Counted from the stretch's first letter, positions 34,066 through 43,789 are shown. The stretch: DNA of 64,000 nucleotides from Euphorbia lathyris (GCF_963576675.1 NC_088916.1:89359501-89423500), one strand, 5' to 3'. Program-made: numbers and translations. Notes: generated from the sequence alone by a model not told the origin.

Positions 34066-34241
34066 TTTGCACAAATAAATTTATTTATTTTTCCATAAAT
34101 TTGGATTAAATGGAGCTCGGAAATACATTATATTACTAAGAAACAAATCCCAAATTTTAATAACCATAAGAAAAATTTGTAAATTATATACTATGTAATC
34201 ATACAATCAAACAAAATTAGGAAATGATATACTATAGGAAT

Positions 34242-34804
34242 TTATTTGAACATCTTGTCGAGGGAAGCAGACAGTTCCTGATATGCAGAGTAGTTTCTCA
34301 AGTCCACTTTCCTTAAATACGGAGCTCCATCTATACTTATCTTGATGTACAAAGCACTAGGTACTACTTTTCCATCCATTTCTTCAACGTTCTTTCATGA
34401 GGTAGCAATGGAGTTCTTCCTAAATGACCTAATAGGTGGCCAACCCACAACCTGTGCCCTAAAAAGGAAGAAAGATTAGAGGCCATTCTCACATTTAAGA
34501 GGCCTAGAATAATGTTTCAACGCATAAGAAGTTAATTAACTAGTACATAATTGACCTAGAGCAAGGCCCCTCTCCAGCCTTACTTGGTCGCAGGAGCACT
34601 ACTGTTGTTAGCAGCAATGTGGTTGGTTCCTGCATCATTTTTACCAAGAGGCCTTTCCTGCGCTACCTTTGCAGCAGCTGTATCTTTTGCTTTAGCTGTC
34701 TGAGCCCCAAAATTCTTAATCACAGAACCAGGTTTCAGTCCCATATTTGGAGAGGGTCTCGGTGATAGGATTACATTAACCTCTGAATTGGAAAGAAATT
34801 TACC
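34242..34804 (-). pseudogene. AUX/IAA (IAA8/IAA9-type) gene fragment, two exons
   Basis: Upstream exon 34584-34804 starts after a TAACGCAG acceptor and reads KFLSNSEVNVILSPRPSPN, MGLKPGSVIKNFGAQ, KVAQERP, ending ACCAA with donor GTAAGG. The second exon, 34242-34458, follows a CTTTTTAG acceptor and reads [50 protein letters not shown], ending at KMFK and a stop. Splicing restores Lys-Ala-Gln across the junction. AUX/IAA proteins repress ARF transcription factors; the GWPPIR degron that binds TIR1/AFB with auxin is intact, and the first strand-helix part of the PB1-like domain is present. Missing: exon 1 with the EAR motif (LxLxL) and the rest of the PB1 domain. One TGA interrupts the frame soon after the degron (ATS*KN). 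A captured DNA-level fragment with introns kept. Confidence 0.85.
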
Positions 34805-34879
34805 CTGCGTTAAAGGTTAGTGGTTAAAAAAATAGATACATCATTTGACACATGAGATACTTCATACTTTCACAAAAAA

Positions 34880-35030
34880 AAAGGTGAGAATGATATCGAG
34901 AGCAAAGAATCCATTAACAACATTATCAGCAATTGAGAGCGCTCCTTCTGGTTTTGTAAGAAACCCAAATTCAAATGGTGATACCCAAGCTGTGTAAATA
35001 ACCAACACAACTAGAAAAGTCTCCCATATT
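34880..35030 (-). pseudogene. Shaker-type K+ channel (AKT1-like) exon fragment
   Basis: After an ATTTTGCAG acceptor the minus-strand frame reads IWETFLVVLVIYTAWVSPFE, FGFLTKPEGALSIADN, VVNGFFALDIILTF. These are transmembrane helix S1 and the start of S2 of plant inward-rectifier K+ channels (AKT1 family: WETFLVVLVVYTAWVSPFEFGF...NVVNGFFAIDIVLTFF). Family proteins are 800-900 residues with S1-S6, a pore and a cyclic-nucleotide-binding domain; only about 50 codons remain and the sequence leaves homology in a T-tract at 34873-34882. No stop inside. It sits 75 bp upstream (minus orientation) of the AUX/IAA fragment, in the same direction. Confidence 0.85.
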
Positions 35031-35278
35031 CTGCAAAATTAATTCATGTCACTTTAAGAGACTAATCAGTCGTTTGCAATAGTCTAGGCCAAAATTAGAG
35101 AGTTAATCATGTCACTTTAAGAGACTAATCAGTTGTTTGCAATAGTCTAGGCCAAAATTTATTCGCAACACAAAAAAGAAAAGGAAAAAGAAAAAGAAAG
35201 GTCAAACACACGAGTTACCAGAAATTACTCTTTTTACCTGATTACCCTCCATGTTTTGAATGGGTTATAAAGCTAGGT

Positions 35279-36580
35279 TTACTTCTTCTTCCTACCACCT
35301 CCACCTTTGGAATTTTTAGCACTAGTTTCTTTAGCCGTGGTTGCAGGAGTTTCCTGTCACATCGTAGGCATAGAATTAAAAATAAGAAGTATCTAGCAAT
35401 TAAACAATAACTCCATGATTCAGACATCATAATCATGGTGTGATTAGGGGTGTTAATTCGTGTAAGTGGATCGTGTTCGATTGGTGCCGACTATGGGGTT
35501 AGTGTTCATTGAGTAAACCTTAACCCAAACCAAAAAAATCATGTCATAACCGAGTCGATTTCAGGTTAGCACGTGTCAGTTTTAAGTCAACCCAAAATGA
35601 CTGATTATCGATTTAATAAAACACTAACCCACTAAATTAGTACTGGGTTCGTGTCGTGTACAACATTGCCACCTCTAGGTGTGATATAAATGTTTACTGT
35701 TTAGTGGGAAGAATCAAGAAATCCCTAAAACAATTAGCGTTCCTCATGAAAGCTATGTTGTACGGGCACTCCTCTTTAATAGCATTTCTACATTTGGTGT
35801 CCAATTATGTTTGAAGGCTACTTTATGAAGGTTATGTTTTAGAAACAACGTTTGCCGGTGTACATTCCATGTCCGTGCAACATAGCATGAAAGTAATATA
35901 AGTGACCTATGTGAAGTAGATATAATTTGAATATTTGTTCTGAAGGTTCACTAGAGTTTCCGGCTTCATATGATGAAGCAGAGTCCTCTAGACAATGGCA
36001 CAGAAAGCTTGAAACCTAAATCCAGAACTGGCAGGCTTAACCTGCCATTGACCTTAGGCATGGAAAAGTTACACACTTGCACAGAGAGCATTTTATACTT
36101 GATTGCTGGTTTAGGATTTTAAAGCACACATTTCGTTTCCTGTCATCCAATTGTATACTAAGAAAATTATCGTTGAAATCACAAGCATATTTCAATTTTT
36201 TGATTTAATAATATAGTATCAGAATTATGATGATGTTGTACAAAATAATATAGTATCAGAATTCACATCATCAAACCTACAAGTTAGGGCTGAAAATTGA
36301 TTGAATTTAAGCATTAAACCCAGAAACTCATGTATACAAAGATGCAAATAACTGATACTTTAAATGTTTAATAAGACCATACCTTTCGTTTAACGGGCGC
36401 TGATGAGTTAGTTACTGGCTCAAAAAATGATTCCAATCTGTACAGTTAGAAAAACAAGGCTAATCAGATAATGAAATCTGCATCAATCAAAAGAGAAATT
36501 CAACCCAATTTTAATCAATGAAAAGTTACTTACCGGCCCTGAGATGACTTATTCTTAGCTTCTTTAATTTTTTCTATCGC
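35279..36580 (-). pseudogene. FEN1 (flap endonuclease 1) 3' exons
   Basis: Three exons with GT-AG borders. 36534-36580 reads AIEKIKEAKNKSSQGR and ends GGCCG with donor GTAAG. 36383-36437 reads LESFFEPVTNSSAPVKRK, and its first base completes the Arg codon. 35279-35353 reads ETPATTAKETSAKNSKGGGR KK and the natural stop. Together they form the C-terminal tail of plant FEN1, including the PCNA-binding PIP box QxxLxxFF (Q-G-R-L-E-S-F-F). FEN1 removes Okazaki-fragment flaps in the nucleus; the nuclease domain (about 330 residues) is absent, so only a PCNA-binding tail could be made. A short GTCACCAAA after CTGCAG at about 36665-36674 may be the end of the previous exon (VTK). A hAT MITE sits in the last intron. 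Frame and splice sites are undamaged. Confidence 0.88.
35445..35677. mobile_element. hAT-type MITE in the FEN1 fragment's last intron
   Basis: Starts TAGGGGTGTTAATTCG and ends ATTGCCACCTCTA. A perfect 8-bp target duplication GGTGTGAT lies at 35437-35444 and 35678-35685. Size 233 bp, no coding capacity. It inserted between exons and so did not break the reading of the fragment. Confidence 0.88.
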
Positions 36581-36710
36581 CTGTTACATTACACGTATGA
36601 AGCAATAAATAGAATGTTCGGAATTGAAGAAGCAACCCAAACACTTGGTCCTGTTAGTTTGGTGACCTGCAGCATGTTAATGAAATTTAAATCTAGGCAA
36701 CATCCACAAG

Positions 36711-36841
36711 AACACACGCCCAAATCAATCAATTATATATCTTCTAGAATACACCATGTTAGAATTAGATTCTTATTGCAGGCCAATATGGAACATACAC
36801 CCAAATCAATCAACTATATATCTTCTAGAATACACCATGTT
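36711..36841. repeat. Short direct duplication (50-bp unit, 80-bp period)
   Basis: Two nearly identical blocks (36711-36760 and 36791-36841) beginning ACACxCCCAAATCAATCAA and ending AGAATACACCATGTT, separated by 30 bp. No function evident. They lie just upstream of the FEN1 exons and help mark the edge of the captured segment. Confidence 0.7.
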
Positions 36842-37424
36842 CACTCCACTTATCAAGTGTTTGAATCATTACCTGTAACAGCTCTCCAACTATCAAATAA
36901 ACCAACTGTAACAACATGGACGAGACATGGTGTTATGATTGCACAGATGAAATAGAGTGATAGTAAGGCAACATATAAACACACACATTCTTCAGTCTCC
37001 TCGCCATAAATGCAGCCTTTGGGATATCAGTCCCATCAACCATAAATGACAAACATGTCAAAGTAAGCATATGGCACTATATCAGAGATTTAGACAAGTT
37101 GGACCGTTCTAAGCTTGCTTAAAGTAACATGATTACTCCTAAATCTTATGTGATACCAGCCTAAAATAGAGATTTAGGTATCATTTTATGCACTTATTGA
37201 ATAATTTGGAATAATTCTACAGAAAATAAAATACTTCCACATTAAATATTTGGTCAATATTTCAAAATTTTCTTCCAAAATTTTGACCTTTTAGCTTATC
37301 CCTAATATTTTGACCAGCATTCACAATTTTCATCACTAACCAAAAATTGAACAACTATACTAAAATAGTAAGTAATATTTTGCAGCTTCATTTCTCAGCC
37401 TGACTTGGTTCTATAAATTCTGAA
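36842..37424. other. Unassigned; one coding-like stretch of unknown origin
   Basis: On the minus strand near 36985-37050 a frame reads MVDGTDIPKAAFMARRLKNV, more protein-like than its surroundings, then ends at a GTGTGTGT run. It may be another captured exon, but I cannot identify it. The rest is AT-rich without features. Confidence 0.3.
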
Positions 37425-37659
37425 ATATTTTAGCATCTAAATGTTTATAATTTAGACAACATAAAAGCAAACATATAGATAAGAAAAGAGGCATAATAAT
37501 GATCATTTGGAATTGGAAATAGAACAGCATTGAGTGAAAGCAAGAACAACATATTCATTTACTAATTTAGAACAACAGGTTACAAATATCTAACTTTAAA
37601 ACACCAAAACTATCCTACCGATTAAAACGGCATTGAGCGATGCTTACATAATTTCATCT
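37425..37659. repeat. Start of duplicated block B (paralogue of 10566-14170)
   Basis: TTTTAGCATCTAAATG, TTTATAATTTAGACAACATA and the following text match 10566-10810 with scattered substitutions. The copy continues through the TPS fragments at 37660 and 39529 to about 42230, lengthened by inserted transposons. The F-box and FMO fragments of copy A are missing from copy B. Confidence 0.75.
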
Positions 37660-38040
37660 CTAACTAGTAGAGTTCGATAAATTTCCGAAGAAGGGAATGG
37701 ACTAGAAGGATGAAACCAAGCTTAAATCGGTAGGAACAATTCCTCAAGAAAGTAGGAACGACCATCAAGTGATAGTCATGAACCCGTACAAAATCCTTTT
37801 CAGGATTAATAACCTCTATAACCTGATGTGCAAAAATTTTATTAGCAGAAACATATGCTTGCCACAGCAGCTAGTCAAAACGACCACCATCATCAAGCCA
37901 CATAGTGAATCCTCATCAAAGTTGAATGACCAGCTCCAATGAATTTGAATCTCCATTGCTACGCCTATCACCACCATCCGTTTCAGAAAAAATCCCTGGA
38001 GCAATCATCGCCATCTGAATCTTCTTGCTTCGGATTTCCA
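37660..38040 (-). pseudogene. Trehalose-phosphate synthase (class II) fragment B1
   Basis: Minus-strand readings in shifting frames: WSFNFDEDS, LLWQAYVSANKIFAHQVIEV, INPEKDFVRVHDYHLMVV, PTFLRNCSYRFKLGF. This follows the class II TPS order (SWDEDSL ... LWQAYVSVNKIFADRIMEVINPEDDFVWVHDYHLMVLPTFLRKRFNRVKLGF). The HDYHLM core that contacts substrate is intact. The segment between FDEDS and LLWQAY (about 90 residues in the family) is deleted, stops occur before it, and the C-terminal phosphatase-like domain is absent. It is the best-preserved of the minus-strand TPS copies in the core region. Confidence 0.8.
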
Positions 38041-39528
38041 TTAACTAAAGACATGATGCAAAAATAAGAATCAAGATCTAAAACTAGATTGCGGTTTTAA
38101 TTACAATAAAACAAATGGGTAACACATAAAGACATTTTCTTCAAGATATTCCCTCTGGGGAGTTCGTCATGTAAATCTCATAACCAACATCAATCTCAAA
38201 GATTTTCAAATTAACCGAAAAATGTATTGAGTTAGTGGCTTTAACTTACAGATCAAAGACAGAACAAGCATAAAAAAACACATGAAGAACAAAGAAAATT
38301 GTAATCTATGCCTCTATGCTCCAGGAATCAAAGAACAAGAGATATTTGGAGCGTTTTCTCGAGATTTATGAAACCTAATTAATATATTTTCGTGTGTATT
38401 GCTAAAGAAATTAAAACAACATGCACAATTTCCATGAAGTTTTTCCGAGAATCAGTGGGTGCTAAAACACCCGAACCCCATTTGGATCCATCCCTGATTG
38501 ATAAGTATGATAGAGAAACTTCAAATTCGCTTTTGGGATATGAAAATTCAATAGCATCCAACAGTATATGCATATGTTCAATAATCAAATTAGTCATCCT
38601 TACAATAATTACAACAATTAATTGATAAATAGTTCATAAAATACAATCTTAATCCTTCCAAAGACGTGGAAATGGTTTTATAATTAATTAATTTCTTCAT
38701 CTTGTTCCAAAGACATGGATCATCTCAATGTGCAACCATAGTTACTGATTATTATGTAAAAAAATTTCTTAATCAGAATTAATTTAAGCTTCTAAGGCTC
38801 AAATCCCTACCCTTCAATTTCCCTTCCATTTCCAGTACAGACAGAGACATTTTTCTTATCCGACATGTTACATTTTTATATACCATGTTGCACAGAAACC
38901 CTTCTACGTCAGTGTTTCCGTGTTTTTCAGATTTTGTGCAACATAGAATATATTTTATCCTGTAATTAAGAAATGCTCATCTATAAATTCCCTCTCTTTA
39001 CTTGGAAAGAATGGGAATTGATTACGTTGTTCAATGGAATTAAATTCACTCTGTTTATCAGTGTTGGATCAAACAGTAAGAAAAAACATATAATATATTC
39101 ACCACACATCAGCATACCAAAGATAAATGCAATGCTCTTTTCAAGTAATCACATCAAACACATCTTCATCATCATCAAGATAAATGTAATTATAAACAAA
39201 CACATCATCTAACAACCACATCTAACAATAGATCTATTGAAATCAACAAAAGCAAAAACGTAAAGCTCATTAGATCTTCATAATAGCCATTAAAACATGA
39301 AAACCAACAAAGCAAAATTGCAAAGACTTACCATAAAGAATTGTAAGCGTAACGGGATTGGTTAAGCAAAATAGTTTCCTGCAAAAAAAAAAAAAAAAAA
39401 TCATCGCTCAGAATCAAAATCCATATGAGAAATTGCAATTGCCCAGTTCAACAAACACAAAAAAAAAAGACAATTCACCTGTAAACAAACATAACTCTTT
39501 TGTGCTAATAATATTTTAGCAGATAAAG
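38041..39528. other. Non-coding part of block B
   Basis: AT-rich. An open frame at 38379-38597 (minus; reading IEFSYPKSEFEVSLSYLS) is unrecognised. From about 39225 the match to 13120-13517 resumes. A 19-A run lies at 39382-39400. Confidence 0.45.
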
Positions 39529-39772
39529 TCATGGAGGTCATTAATCCGGAAGATGATTTTGTAGGGTTCATGACCATCACCTGATGCTCCTCCCTTCTGT
39601 CTTCAGGAAGGGTTTCTACCGAATTAAGCTTGATTCCCCCTTCATAGTCCGTTCCCCCTCATCGGAAATTTACCAGACGCTAGCAGTTAGAGATGAAATT
39701 CTAAAAGAATCGTTGAATGCTAATTTAATTGGTTTTCATAGATTTGGTTGCGCCAGTTTCTGGAGAAGATAA
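39529..39772 (+). pseudogene. Trehalose-phosphate synthase (class II) fragment B2
   Basis: Plus-strand reading ADKVMEVINPEDDFV, a frame change inside the HDYHLM region, then RKGFYRIKLDSPFIVRSPSS, EIYQTLAVRDEILKESLN, ANLIGFHRFG. It corresponds to the family's VRxRKRFNRVKLGFFLHSPFPSSEIYRTLPVREEILRALLNADLIGFHTFDYA. GFFLH has become DSPFIV by a local rearrangement. A stop follows at 39770. It is opposite in orientation to B1, as A2 is to A1, so the head-to-head arrangement predates duplication of the block. Confidence 0.8.
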
Positions 39773-40138
39773 ACCCTAATCCTAATCGTATAACAAGTAT
39801 CCATAATCCCTATTCCGCGATTGAGAAGGAGGGGCTATCGGCGATTCAGAAGGACGGGCTATCGGCGATTGCGATCTCAAAGAGATGATATCAATATGGA
39901 ATGCCTATATCTAACCCTAACCGCTATTCGGCGAATGAGGAGGGGCGGAGAAAAGCAAAGGTGTAAGTTCATTTATATAGGTATTGAATCTATGTGAGAT
40001 TTTGAATTTGTGCGATATAATAGGCTTCATACATTTCTTTTCATGCCCCTTACTCTTCAATTTTGGAAATTTTCTAAATTCTCCTATATTATTATCTTAT
40101 TACTATATTTTTTGTCCAATTCCATTTAATAACTATTA
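39773..40138. other. Leader-like non-coding sequence
   Basis: Telobox-like AAACCCTAATCCTAATC, then a small direct repeat (GAAGGACGGGCTATCGGCGATT-type, twice in 39825-39870). In minus orientation this resembles the promoter/leader of a plant gene; no attached coding exon found. Confidence 0.4.
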
Positions 40139-41513
40139 GGGCCGTTTGTTTTGAGGTTTCACGAAAGGGTAATGGAATGTGGAGATTTCATTCCTTTTAT
40201 TGGTGTTTGTTTTATCAATTCAATCTTTTCCTTTACCCTCTTTTAGTTTTGGGTTTACCCCTAATTCCTCTAATCTCATTCCCTTCAACCCTGTAAAATT
40301 TCCATTCCCTTTCCCCATCTCTCTCTAATTTAAACATATACTATCCTTATAAAATTTTATTTTAATCTCTATTTTGTTTATAATTTTTATTTTAGTCTAT
40401 ATATTTATTTATTTTTACTTTTTTAATCATTGGATTAATTTCACTTTTGATCTTTATACTTAGACCTCGGCATGGGCCAGGCTCGAGCCGAGCCTGTCGG
40501 GCTTTTGATAAAACCTGATAAGCCCAAGCCCAGCCCAAGCCCATACTAATTAGAGTCGGGTTCGGGCTCGGGCGGGCTCGGGTCTAAAAAAGGAATCCCA
40601 AGCCCGCCCGCCCAAGCCCATATCTATATTAAAAAAATCAATTAAAATAAAATACTAACTTTTTTTAATAAAAAATAATAAACATAATAGTTAATATGAG
40701 GCATTTAAATAGATATTAAATTTCTAAATGTATATATAGATAACGGGCCGGACCGGGCCAGGCCCGCCGGGTATTTATATAGCCCAAGCGCACCTATTTT
40801 CTAGGCGGGCTTATTCGGGCTTGGACTAGACCGGGCCTCACACTAGTTTTATGTGTCCAGGCCCGGCTAAATGGGCATGGGCTTGGGCCAGGCGGGCGGG
40901 CTCATCGGCCCATGGCGAGGTCTATTTATATTTATATATTATTTATTTATTTATTGTCCAAAAATATTTTTGACTAACTTTTACTTTTTTACTTTTATTT
41001 TGATCCTTATATTTAATTATTTATATTTTTTTATCTCTAGACTAATCTTACTTTTGATCCTTATACTTATTTGTTTTTATATTTTTACCCTGAAAATAAT
41101 TTTGACAAATATTTTTCTTTTATCATATTATTCGAGTTTGGTATTTATTTTTAATTATTTTAAAATAAGTCTTTTCTTTTTAAAATAGAATATTTATGCA
41201 TTTTCTTTGATTTATTTTATTTCTGTTTTTTCAGTTTCATCGTCTTTTGATTTTAACAGTTGAATAAATTGATTTTTATTCTTATATTTACATGTGATTA
41301 ATTTATTAATATAGACACATGCATGTATAGAAATTATTGTTAAAAATACAATTCTAGTTTATTACCTCATTTGAACCAAACAACCACAAAGGGAATATCA
41401 TTTCATTGGTGGAACTGAAACAAATAGAGGGAATTCAGGGTCATTCCATTCCTTTCTCCTTGTTTCTCTTTCTTGATTCCATTCCATTACCCCTGTGCGA
41501 ACCAAACGCCCCC
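40139..41513. mobile_element. PIF/Harbinger-like non-autonomous element with TTA duplication
   Basis: Left end GGGCCGTTTGTTTTGAGG, right end the imperfect inverse (CGAACCAAACGCCCCC), both continuing into GGGTAATGGAAT / ATTCCATTACCC. TTA flanks both sides (40136-40138, 41514-41516). Removing it restores the block-A text (AATAACT...TTTGTATAATTACATTCAATAAC). Length includes a nested hAT MITE. No transposase. Confidence 0.75.
40461..40924. mobile_element. hAT-like MITE nested in the Harbinger element
   Basis: TAGACCTCGGCATGGGCC at the left end and its near-perfect inverse GGCCCATGGCGAGGTCTA at the right. Flanks TTTATACT and TTTATATT (7 of 8 match). The inside is unusually GC-rich for the window (GGGCTCGGGC / GCCCAAGCCC repeats in both orientations), so it can fold on itself. 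Confidence 0.78.
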
Positions 41514-41625
41514 TTAATTTTGTATAATTACATTCAATAACTTTAAAACTTCAATTGTGGCTTGAACCTTCAAAAGTTCATAATTATTTTTATATTTGTC
41601 ATTTTCTTTTTGACACGTGGTGAAG

Positions 41626-42191
41626 CAGACCTGGCAATTATCGTCTTCGAGTCGTGTCATTTTCGGGTTTGTGTTAAAAGGTAAACTCAAACCTAATCCA
41701 AAAACTTTCGTGTTACCTGTTCGGGTTTCTGTCGATTTTGTATCGTGTTTTCGGGTTACATGTAACTTTTTTATGCATATATATTAATGATAACTTATAA
41801 AAATATAAAAAGATATGGTACTATTTTTTAATATTTTATGTCATTTTTAGATTAGTATATTAACAACAACCATCAAAAATTCCACTAAAATCATGTAAGG
41901 GGGTCATGTAATGTGTTTATAATAATTTAGGAGGTTTGAATCATATTTGCAAGTAATATTATAACTTAATTATCTTTATTAATAAAGTAACTTATAAAAA
42001 CACGAGAGAATATGACAATCCTTTTAAATATTCATATCGTTTTTGGGTTTGCATATCAACTCTAACCCCACCCAAAAATTTCCATGTCAGTTTCGTGTCA
42101 ATCCAAAAATGATACATGACCTACTAAGCTAAACTTAAACACTAAAATTGTGTGTCATGTAATCGGATCGTGTGTACTTTTGTCACCTCTA
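41626..42191. mobile_element. hAT-like MITE
   Basis: Ends CAGACCTGGCAATTATCG and TTGTCACCTCTA, related to the 35445 element. Target duplication TGGTGAAG / TGGTGAAA (7 of 8) at 41618-41625 and 42192-42199. Excision restores TTTGACACGTGGTGAAATG, the counterpart of 14083-14110. Confidence 0.7.
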
Positions 42192-42248
42192 TGGTGAAAT
42201 GTGTCTCTCCCTTTCTATATCCAACAAATTTTATTGAGGAATAATGGA

Positions 42249-43745
42249 TAGGGGTGTGCATCGGTGCGGTTTAAACCGTATACCGAACCGAATCGATCGA
42301 ATTTGATTTTTCGGTTCGGTTTTTTTACACTTCGATTCGGTATCGGTTTTATTTTTATATGCATTTCGGTATTCGGTTTGGTTTAACAAAAAATATAAAA
42401 AAACAGAACCGCACTGAATTACACATATTCTATATATATATATATATTTGAATTTATAACTATAATTTTTTTAATTGTTTTTTGGATAACAAGCTAATAT
42501 TATGAATATATTTTGAAAGTATTTCAAATTTTTTATTGTTGGGGTAAATTTAAGGGTAAATTCTAAAAAAAAAACCTTGTGGTTTTATGGTTTAAAAAAA
42601 AAACTCATGTTGTTTGCTTTTACAAAAAAAAAAAGGACCGTTGTTTACACCGTTACAAGAATTACGGAAAATGGCTTAACGTCGTTTAATTTGATGACAT
42701 GGCAAAGGGGTATTATGGGAAAAACCAAATTTTTTTATTTTTTTATTTTTCTTTCTATCTCTCTCTTCCTTCTCTTTCCTTCTTCTTCCATGGTTTTTCT
42801 TCTTCCATTCCTCCTCCTCCTTTCTTTTCTTCTTCTTGTTCTTCCTCTCTTCTCTTCTTCTACCTTTCTTCTTCTTCTTCTTCTTCTTCTTCTTCTTCTT
42901 CTTCTTCTTCCTTTCTTTTCTTCTTTTTCTTCTTCCTCTTTATCTTCTCTTCTTCTTCCTCCTCTCTTCTCTTCTTCTTCTTTTTTTTTCTTCTTCTATT
43001 TTTTTTAATTCTGAAATTTCCAGAATTTTAGAAATTTCAGAACGTCTGAAATCCAGACGTTCATCACGTCTAGATTTTCCAAACGTTGAAGAACGACTGG
43101 AAATTCTAGACCTTCATCACGTCTGGTTCCAGATGTTGAAGAACATCTGGAATTTCTAAACGCTCATCACGTCTGGTTCCAGACGTTCTGAAATTTCTAG
43201 AATTCTGAAAAATTCCGAATTTAAAAAAAATTAGAAGAAGAAAAGAAGAAGAAGAAGAAGAGAAGAGAGGAGGAAGAGAAGAGAGAGAGGAAGAAGAAGA
43301 AGAAGAAGAAGGTGTTCTTTTTGTTATTTTGTTATTTTTATTTTTTTATTTTAATTCAGACCATTTTACCCTTTGCCACGTCATCAAATTAAACAGTGTT
43401 AAGCCATTTTCCGTAATTCTTGTAACGGCGTATACCACGATCCTTTTTTTTATAAAAACAAACCACAAGAGTTTTTTTTGAAAACCATGAAACCACAGGT
43501 TTTTTTGTTTAGAATTTATCCTAAATTTAATGATGAAATATGGTGATTTTTATTTATTGTTTTTCTTTTTTAATTAAATTCGGTGTTTGCGATTTAAAAC
43601 CAAACCAAACCAACCCGAAAATATCGGTTCAGTTATATTTTGATTTTTAATGTTATTCGGTTGGATGTGTCAGTATGAATTATTTTAGTAATATCGGTAT
43701 TCGATTTTTTCGGTTCGGTTCCGTTTGAACCGATGCACGCCCCTA
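42249..43745. mobile_element. hAT-like element (TAGGGGTGTGCATCGG ends)
   Basis: Terminal inverted repeats TAGGGGTGTGCATCGGT and ACCGATGCACGCCCCTA, continuing into GGTTTAAACC and GGTTCGGTT-rich arms. The 8-bp flanks match at only five positions, so the insertion is old or one flank has drifted. It contains the Mutator-like foldback. Confidence 0.7.
42554..43521. mobile_element. Mutator-like foldback element with 9-bp target duplication
   Basis: Perfect 9-bp duplication TAAATTTAA at 42545-42553 and 43522-43530. Ends GGGTAAATTCTAAA and TTAGAATTTATCC. The arms are inverted repeats of about 450 bp: conserved blocks such as ACGGAAAATGGCTTAAC (left) and GTTAAGCCATTTTCCGT (right) pair, and a left CTT-repeat tract faces a right AAG-repeat tract. 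The centre near 43115 has GACGT/ACGTC palindromes. Single-stranded DNA or read-through RNA would form one very long hairpin. The Leu/Ser-rich open frames inside the CTT tract are composition artefacts. Confidence 0.85.
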
Positions 43746-43789
43746 ATAGGGGGTTATCGAATGCCACTTGATAAAAATAAAGGTTATTT

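Larger units (their letters stand above)
33713..36680. mobile_element. CACTA element end with captured gene fragments (right end not found)
   Basis: Starts CACTAGTGGAAAAATGGTC, a typical CACTA terminus, after TTA (candidate 3-bp target duplication, 33710-33712). A subterminal hairpin array (33729-34065) follows. Within 180 bp begins a run of three unrelated gene fragments, all on the minus strand: AUX/IAA, AKT-type K+ channel, FEN1. I find no matching inverse (CCACTAGTG) anywhere to the right, so the far end is deleted, diverged or displaced by the duplicated block starting near 37425. The end coordinate is the limit of the last recognised fragment, not a terminus. Confidence 0.6.

Noticed and set aside
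38379..38597. Minus-strand open frame (LDAIEFSYPKSEF...)
   Set aside because: No recognised family, no counterpart preserved in block A, no splice or start context.
39780..39800. AAACCCTAATCCTAATC as telomeric repeat
   Set aside because: Only one or two imperfect units; telobox-type motifs are common in plant promoters and leaders.
42577..43159. Long Leu/Ser/Phe-rich open frames in all plus frames
   Set aside because: They are translations of the CTT/TTC tract inside the Mutator-like foldback; pure composition effect.
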